A stretch of 64,000 nucleotides of DNA from assembly GCA_038363925.1 (NCBI GenBank), contig JAQQWL010000015.1:2232001-2296000 (forward strand), in the 5' to 3' direction. Positions 59,117 through 64,000 of this stretch are shown piece by piece. The notes under the pieces are model-generated. The model did not search any database. It was not told where the DNA came from and saw only the letters and a program-made list of their open reading frames with translations. A program made the translations under genes and the position numbers. The stretch comes from Apiospora phragmitis (lineage: Eukaryota > Ascomycota > Sordariomycetes > Amphisphaeriales > Apiosporaceae). The first letter of the stretch is position 1; every line of letters begins with the position of its first letter.

Positions 59117-59943
59117 TCACCACCCATCAGAACTCCGACACTCCCTTCCCAGCCTCAGCTGCGGAGGATGCACGATGGTATGCTCCTCGGCCGCTTCCCA
59201 CCAACCCAGCGCCTTGAACCGCTCATACCAAGCCGCGAGTTCCTTCAGCTCCTCCCCACCCTCGAAGATGTCCCATCCAAAAGTCAGCTCCAGGTATACG
59301 CGCCGCCGCGAGACTGAAGTCGGCCAAGCCCGGCCCCCCTCCTGTCCCAGGCGTGAGCCACCCGGTAGTTTGTAAAGACTTAGCCGCCCATGCCTGGACT
59401 TTGCCAAGGTTCTTGGCCATGCCCGCCCGCGCGTTCAGCGCCGCGGCCCGGCTGCGGTCCTCGTTCGCCACTCCGAACCACGCCGACAGTACTGGCACGG
59501 CGTGCCGGGTGTAGTAGCCGGAGTCGAGCGTGGCGAGGTTCGTGACGCCGATGATGTCGTGCATGATGGCGACGTCAATCGGGTCTTTGGGTACAACAGA
59601 ACGAGCTCCTTTTCCTCCGTGACCGCCGTACACGGTCTCTAGGTAAGAGAATGGAGGCGCTCTCGTAGATGTAGCTCGTCTCGCCGGTGACCAGGTCGTG
59701 GATCCCGAGGCACGGGGTGGAGGCGCCCGGGGGCGCCGGGTTGCTGGGGTCGGCGAACTTCCAGCCGCCGCCGGCCATGTCCATGTGCATGCGGTTGATG
59801 CGCAGGCTGGATTCGGCGGTCTTGCCTTCGAGGAGGTCGGCTGGGGAGGCGACCAGACCTTTCGTGAGGAGGTAGTACCAGACTCTTCGGGGGAAGAACC
59901 CTCCGAGCCATAGCCAGAGTGTATGCTGAAGTTCGGATGCCAT
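59117..59943 (-). CDS. Glutathione S-transferase-like protein, frame broken twice
   Basis: Cytosolic GST fold: an N-terminal thioredoxin-like domain (about 1-105) with a long insert, LWLWLGGFFPRRVWYYLL to TPCLGIHDLVTGETSYIYES, where the Glu-Ser pair is the glutathione gamma-Glu site. A helical C-terminal domain (about 110-270) contains KVQAWAAKSLQTTGWLTP and GPGLADFSLAAAR, then YLELTFGWDIFEGGEELKE. The frame changes at 59643-59650 (CT repeat) and 59295-59303 (TA/CG repeat). Each is a 2-nt loss or 1-nt gain, and the corrected length is 276 aa. Role probably detoxification or conjugation; class not assigned. Confidence 0.68.
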
Positions 59944-60833
59944 TTTGGGTGTTGTTGCAAGGTCGTGGTGTTGTTTGAGTGAAATTGGAGGTGGGACTGT
60001 GATGCGACAGGGGAAAGTATTGTAGGTAGAGCTAAGTGAGAATCAGATGAGGGAGTCTGATTTTCTGTAACTTACCTGGTCATGATCGGGATACTTTATA
60101 GCAAACACTTATTTACTTACCAAATTAATTTGCAGTGTGGTAACACCCTGCTCTTCGATAATATAGTCTCCGCAACGATGCTAGTGTCGTTGTCGGACAC
60201 TTTTGACAAGGCACAATCGGAGACATACGCTTTGCCTCGCTGACTTCTCGGGGGGGATTATACGACGGACTAGCAATGCCTAGTCCTTGGCACTAACAAC
60301 GGCGGCTGTGTTTGCAGAACTTCGTCATGCATTGGAACATTCATTGAGTGTGATGGGCTACGTACGTCAAGTCATCAGCATGCATCAAGTGGATTTGTAA
60401 GTTTATCACATGCAGCAAAAGACCATAAGAAACAGGCATCGAATACAGAATGGCTTTTCTGTCTGACTGTTCAGTGGTATCATCCGTTTCTGCTAGGTTA
60501 ATAAGATAATGTGAACTAAGGCCAAGAAAGAACATCTTGAATAATCGGGAAATGACGATTCGGTGCTTTATGACAAATAATAACAATGAGATTATTCGTC
60601 AGTGGTTCCTTTGCTAGAGAGACAACACCTCAGAAAGACGACAATCTAGAATAGTCTTTGAAGCGAACAAGGGAGACTGTGCAGCTCAAAAGCCCCTGAT
60701 TTTCATACCCCCAATACCGTCTGAAGCAAACAGTTAGACCGACCTCCTATCCTGGCATACCAACAGCCCCCTACCTAGTTGACTATCACAGTTATACTGC
60801 ATCTAATCAACTACAACCTGAGCACTGTTGGAA
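59944..60833. other. Spacer, no gene recognised
   Basis: 0.9 kb of AT-rich sequence between two outward-facing genes; presumed promoters of both. No motif singled out. Confidence 0.4.
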
Positions 60834-61381
60834 ATGACGGCCAGCAGCACACTAGCAGTACCACGAGCCATGACGCCCCAGCGTCTCCCCAAGCTCGTCA
60901 TATACCAGCCGGACTGGTTCGAGGAGCTCAATCTGCAAGAGCACAAGGCACACATGGGCTTCTGGCGCGAGATGGCGCTGAAGAAGCTCCTGTCCACCTA
61001 CGACGACGACGAGATCGAGGAGTACCTGGAGCTCGAGGACGACGACCCGTTGATCGGGGAGATTTTGCAGATGTGGGTCTAACCCCGGGGGTGCATGCCG
61101 GGTCGCTGCACCAACTCTTCAACGATCTTTACATAGCGGACAAGGAAGAAGAAGAAGCAGAAGAAGACTTGGTCGATGAATACTTCCAGAGCGAAGATGA
61201 TGGTTGCGATGAGCAGGAATGGGATGATCCTGAGGGGCGCCAGTTTGAAGACGATCCGCAAGAAGAAGACGACGCCGGCGAAGGAGAAGTGTGTGACGAA
61301 GAAGCACAAGATGCGTTGGCAATGACCCCGGCGATGCATTGGGCGAAAGACATTGCATTGTTGGAGGCAAAGGGACGATAA
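60834..61381 (+). CDS. Highly acidic small protein, 182 aa after one correction
   Basis: ATG 60834 opens a frame reading RLPKLVIYQPDWFEELNLQE, then KKLLSTYDDDEIEEYLELED, and stops at 61082 after ILQMWV. Adding one base at 61067 (TTTTG to TTTTGG) instead continues as EILADVGLTPGVHAGSLHQL and on to an Asp/Glu-rich tail (EEEEAEEDLVDEYFQSEDDG) ending at 61381. The join is smooth and the helix pattern continues, so I treat the break as an error. No family recognised. The acidic tail resembles those of histone- or RNP-binding proteins, which is only a compositional remark. Confidence 0.5.
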
Positions 61382-61835
61382 AGAACCAAGCTAGGTTGTC
61401 CTTTGTTCATTGGCAAATGGCATTGTGAATACAAGACAATGTTGACATCTGGCATATGACAGGTAACATTGGCTTTGTGGACGACTGACTAACTGACAAG
61501 AATAGTATTCACATAGTCACTAGTAGAAATAACTATATAACTATACCGTATCGCCTAATTCCAAGAACTGAACCACAAACACCAGCTTCCCACTCAAGTT
61601 ATCATCCATACCACGTCAGCCACTTCTTCAGTACAAGACGAAAGTGTTGTTACCCCTTGAAGACCTCAACAGCTTTTCACTCACTCTTCGCTACGCTTGC
61701 CAAGTAGATCTTGGTGACACAAAGCCCGAGCCGGTCTCGAATAGTACCTGAAGGAGTGTGACTTACCTGTCAAAAGGTGGAATCTGGTTGTCGCTGGTAA
61801 GCCAACATCCGAGTTCAGAAAATACAGCAATGGCA

Positions 61836-62580
61836 ATGGGATGCGGCTCGAGTAAGGATGAGCGGGTGCCCGAATGGGAGCCGGCAACCCGGTCGACGGC
61901 CTCGCTGCACAACCGGCAGGGCCAAAAGCCTAGTCGGCCGGCAACGAGCAATGCCCACGGGCAGAGAACCCTGGACCGTCTCCCCCGCCTGCGTGTGCCC
62001 TCGGGTGTGGCCATGGAGGGCATGGACAGTGTTGAGAAAGCCATGGCGAGAAATCCTGAATGTGCCGATGAGGATAGCCCTACTTGGCTACGTATGTCTC
62101 CGTTATCAAATTCTCTTGCTTCATTACGTTTGTCGGGGGGAAGACCTCCGAGCAAGAAACCAGCGGGAAAACAAGGACGTACGGAGCATTGACGAAGGGT
62201 ATAACATACATGGGCCAACACACACGGGTGTGCCGCTTGAGCGGACCGACCGTGAGTGTGTTTGGACTACGGAAATGATACAGGACATGACCTCCGGCCA
62301 TGTCATCATCGAGGCCCGGCGCCGAGTGCGTAAGTACTACACCGAGCGCCTAGAGAGGCTTCAGGGAGAGCTCAACGCCATCCTGGCGGCACGACAAACC
62401 CAGCCCACCCACATTCCCATTTCCGAGGCGCAGAAGTGGGAGCAGATGAAGAGGAAGGCAGACGGTTTGCACGCAGAAATTGAGGCTTTGCGTAATAGAA
62501 TCGATGGCGGACTTCATGCCGAGAAGGACGAGGCCATGAAGCGGGTGATGCCGCTGCTTAGCCCTCGGTGGAAGGAGTAG
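61836..62580 (+). CDS. Putatively N-myristoylated/palmitoylated coiled-coil protein, 227 aa
   Basis: Exons 61836-62091 and 62153-62580 (684 nt), frame intact. The start ATG 61836 gives MGCGSSKDERVPEW: Gly2 with Ser/Lys at 6-7 fits N-myristoyltransferase, and Cys3 could be palmitoylated, a dual signal for membrane attachment. ATG 61830 (two codons upstream) would destroy the signal, so its use matters. Residues ~15-80 are basic and low complexity. The C-terminal half is helical and heptad-like (ARRRVRKYYTERLERLQGEL, then EQMKRKADGLHAEIEALRNR), suggesting a coiled coil. No family recognised. It may be a peripheral scaffold at the plasma membrane or vacuole. Confidence 0.58.
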
Positions 62581-64000
62581 AGGAAGACCAAGAGAACGAG
62601 GCCTAACCGGCGGGCGTGTCCGAGCCCCGACTACCATCATCAGCAGCGACGGAGCCGGATGAGACAACTTAGACCATATATTTTCCTTTGCCAATCGGAT
62701 GACTCGTAACTCGCCAAAAGAAGAAACCGGATGTGACTGTGATATAAATAAGTCAGACACTCACCCACCGAGCCGATGTTCGACCCTCAAACAAGACAGT
62801 GACCGCTCGCTCAAGACAGGGTTTTGATGACCAGCCCCCAAGTATGTAAGGTAAACAAACCCCCATAGCTCCAACCGGCCGTAAGAAGGTTGTCCGTCTA
62901 CTTGCAATATTGGACGGAAAATCTCCACAGAATTGCCTTGTTCCTTGCTTGTTCGCCCCCTAGCCGTAGAATGAATGTGATGAAGAGGACCCCGAAAATC
63001 AAGGCGGCATTGGGATTGCGATGCGTCATCATACGGTTCAGACAGTCCGCGGTTCGGTTAGGGATATTGACTCGTATTCCCCACGATCGGCTGCAGGGTC
63101 GCAGAAACAACATGCATCCGTCCCGCGTTATGTAGCGATCCAGGATCTGACATCACTGGGGAAATTTTAAGAGGCACACGCACCACAGTTGGCTCGCCCG
63201 TGAATGATGTCCTGTCCGTTGGGCGTGAAAAACCGCACGACCGGATTCTTGGGTCCAGGGTTTCTCCGTGTTAGATTTTAGAAGTCGACCCAGACTTGTC
63301 GTACGCCTGGTTGAGATGTCAAATGGTCAGCTGGTACGCCATTTAATCTTAACCATGGCTGATCCGTGGGATTCCAGAGACATGAACTTATGAAGAGAGG
63401 GCTGAGGGCGCAACGCGGGTAACAAACATCCAGTTCAAGCCTGCAGATCGCCGACTTTGCCGAGATGAAGCTGGGAAAATAAAGTGTCCGAGCACTGCTA
63501 GGGGTGATTTGGTCACCTGTCGGCCCCTGTCTCCCCCACAAACTTTAGCAGGTTAGTCAGGTACCAGGGAAAAAGAGTCAGGCACAGCTGCAAGGACGAA
63601 ACTAAATGTAGAGAAACATTTCGGCTAGACAGGCAGACGGACGGACGGACGGACGATTCAGTTTTCGATACATACTGGTGATTTTCATTTACAGCTAGCA
63701 CGGCGACGGAAATAAAAGGCGAGGATTGAGTGGAGGATGAAAACAGTAACAAGAAGAAGAGAGGTTCATCCAACATCGCGCTGGAAGCCATTCATTTCCT
63801 TGGTCGCTTGGCTTTCATGGCATGTCATGTTGTGGCCAAGTCGCACTACACATGTCAAAATCTGCCAAACTACGTCTGACGACAGAAGTCTCCAACAAGT
63901 CTCATATGTGTGCCCAGTCTAGCAACCCCGGGCGAATTTGCATCTCATCCGAGCTTGTAGCACCTGCTTCGCCTGCTTTGCTTGTATTGAAAGAGGCAAG
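62581..64000. other. Right-hand end, no gene recognised
   Basis: 1.4 kb with only short frames lacking resemblance to known families. It contains the GACG microsatellite listed separately. The extreme right may be upstream sequence of a gene outside the window. Confidence 0.4.
63635..63654 (+). repeat. (GACG)5 microsatellite
   Basis: Five perfect GACG tetramers. Simple-sequence repeat in non-coding DNA; no function suggested. Confidence 0.8.

Noticed and set aside
61079..61339. Hydrophobic minus-strand frame with apparent membrane helices
   Set aside because: It is the complement of the Glu/Asp-rich GAA repeats of the acidic protein, which read as Phe/Leu on the other strand.
1..64000. Repeat-induced point mutation (RIP) as the cause of broken genes
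   Set aside because: Lesions are mostly indels, not C-to-T transitions; GC content of the affected exons stays high and no repeat partner is present.
1..64000. CRISPR arrays, bacterial operons, prophage or recent bacterial transfer
   Set aside because: Introns in most genes, fungal families throughout, no regularly spaced repeats.

Overview
The window is nuclear DNA of a filamentous ascomycete (Pezizomycotina, most likely Sordariomycetes). Introns are short (48 to 135 nt) with GT-AG ends. Coding exons are GC-rich in third positions and separated by AT-richer spacers. The gene set (RNA14, ASF1, SLX1, PTH11-type receptors, CYP504-type P450, NRPS-like reductase, F-box) is typical of moulds. The species cannot be named from the sequence alone.

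Layout. 1-2.3 kb: purine-rich on the plus strand, with minus-strand splice-like junctions, probably the leader of a gene lying to the left. 4.5-10 kb: divergent housekeeping pair RNA14 (minus) and ASF1 (plus) sharing a 1.1 kb promoter; ASF1 ends in a short duplication that repeats its own stop codon. 11-15.4 kb: a RING-type protein, a relic of a proline-iminopeptidase-like hydrolase and a damaged PTH11-type receptor. 15.7-22.9 kb: amino-acid permease, CYP504-like P450, short-chain dehydrogenase and an internally deleted viperin-like radical SAM gene. 23.3-31.5 kb: F-box protein, a second P450 and a convergent NRPS-like A-T-R carboxylate reductase, a plausible small metabolite locus. 33.3-39.7 kb: an intact PTH11-type receptor and a DUF1446/AtuA-type protein. 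40.5-49.4 kb: two paralogous family-1 glycosyltransferases facing each other across a bZIP factor, an MFS carrier and an ArsH-type flavin reductase. 49.8-55.1 kb: a third PTH11-type receptor, two unrecognised genes and the SLX1 nuclease subunit. 55.6-62.6 kb: a gag-like relic, a small membrane protein, a GST, an acidic protein and a putatively myristoylated coiled-coil protein. 62.6-64 kb: nothing recognised.

Cross-cutting observation. About thirty 1-2 nt indels interrupt otherwise full-length family proteins, mostly in short homopolymers and including the normally essential RNA14. Correcting them gives exon sums divisible by three for nearly every gene. I therefore read most of them as assembly or sequencing errors and annotate those loci as CDS. 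The viperin-like internal deletion, the hydrolase relic and a few in-frame nonsense codons cannot be explained that way and may be real.
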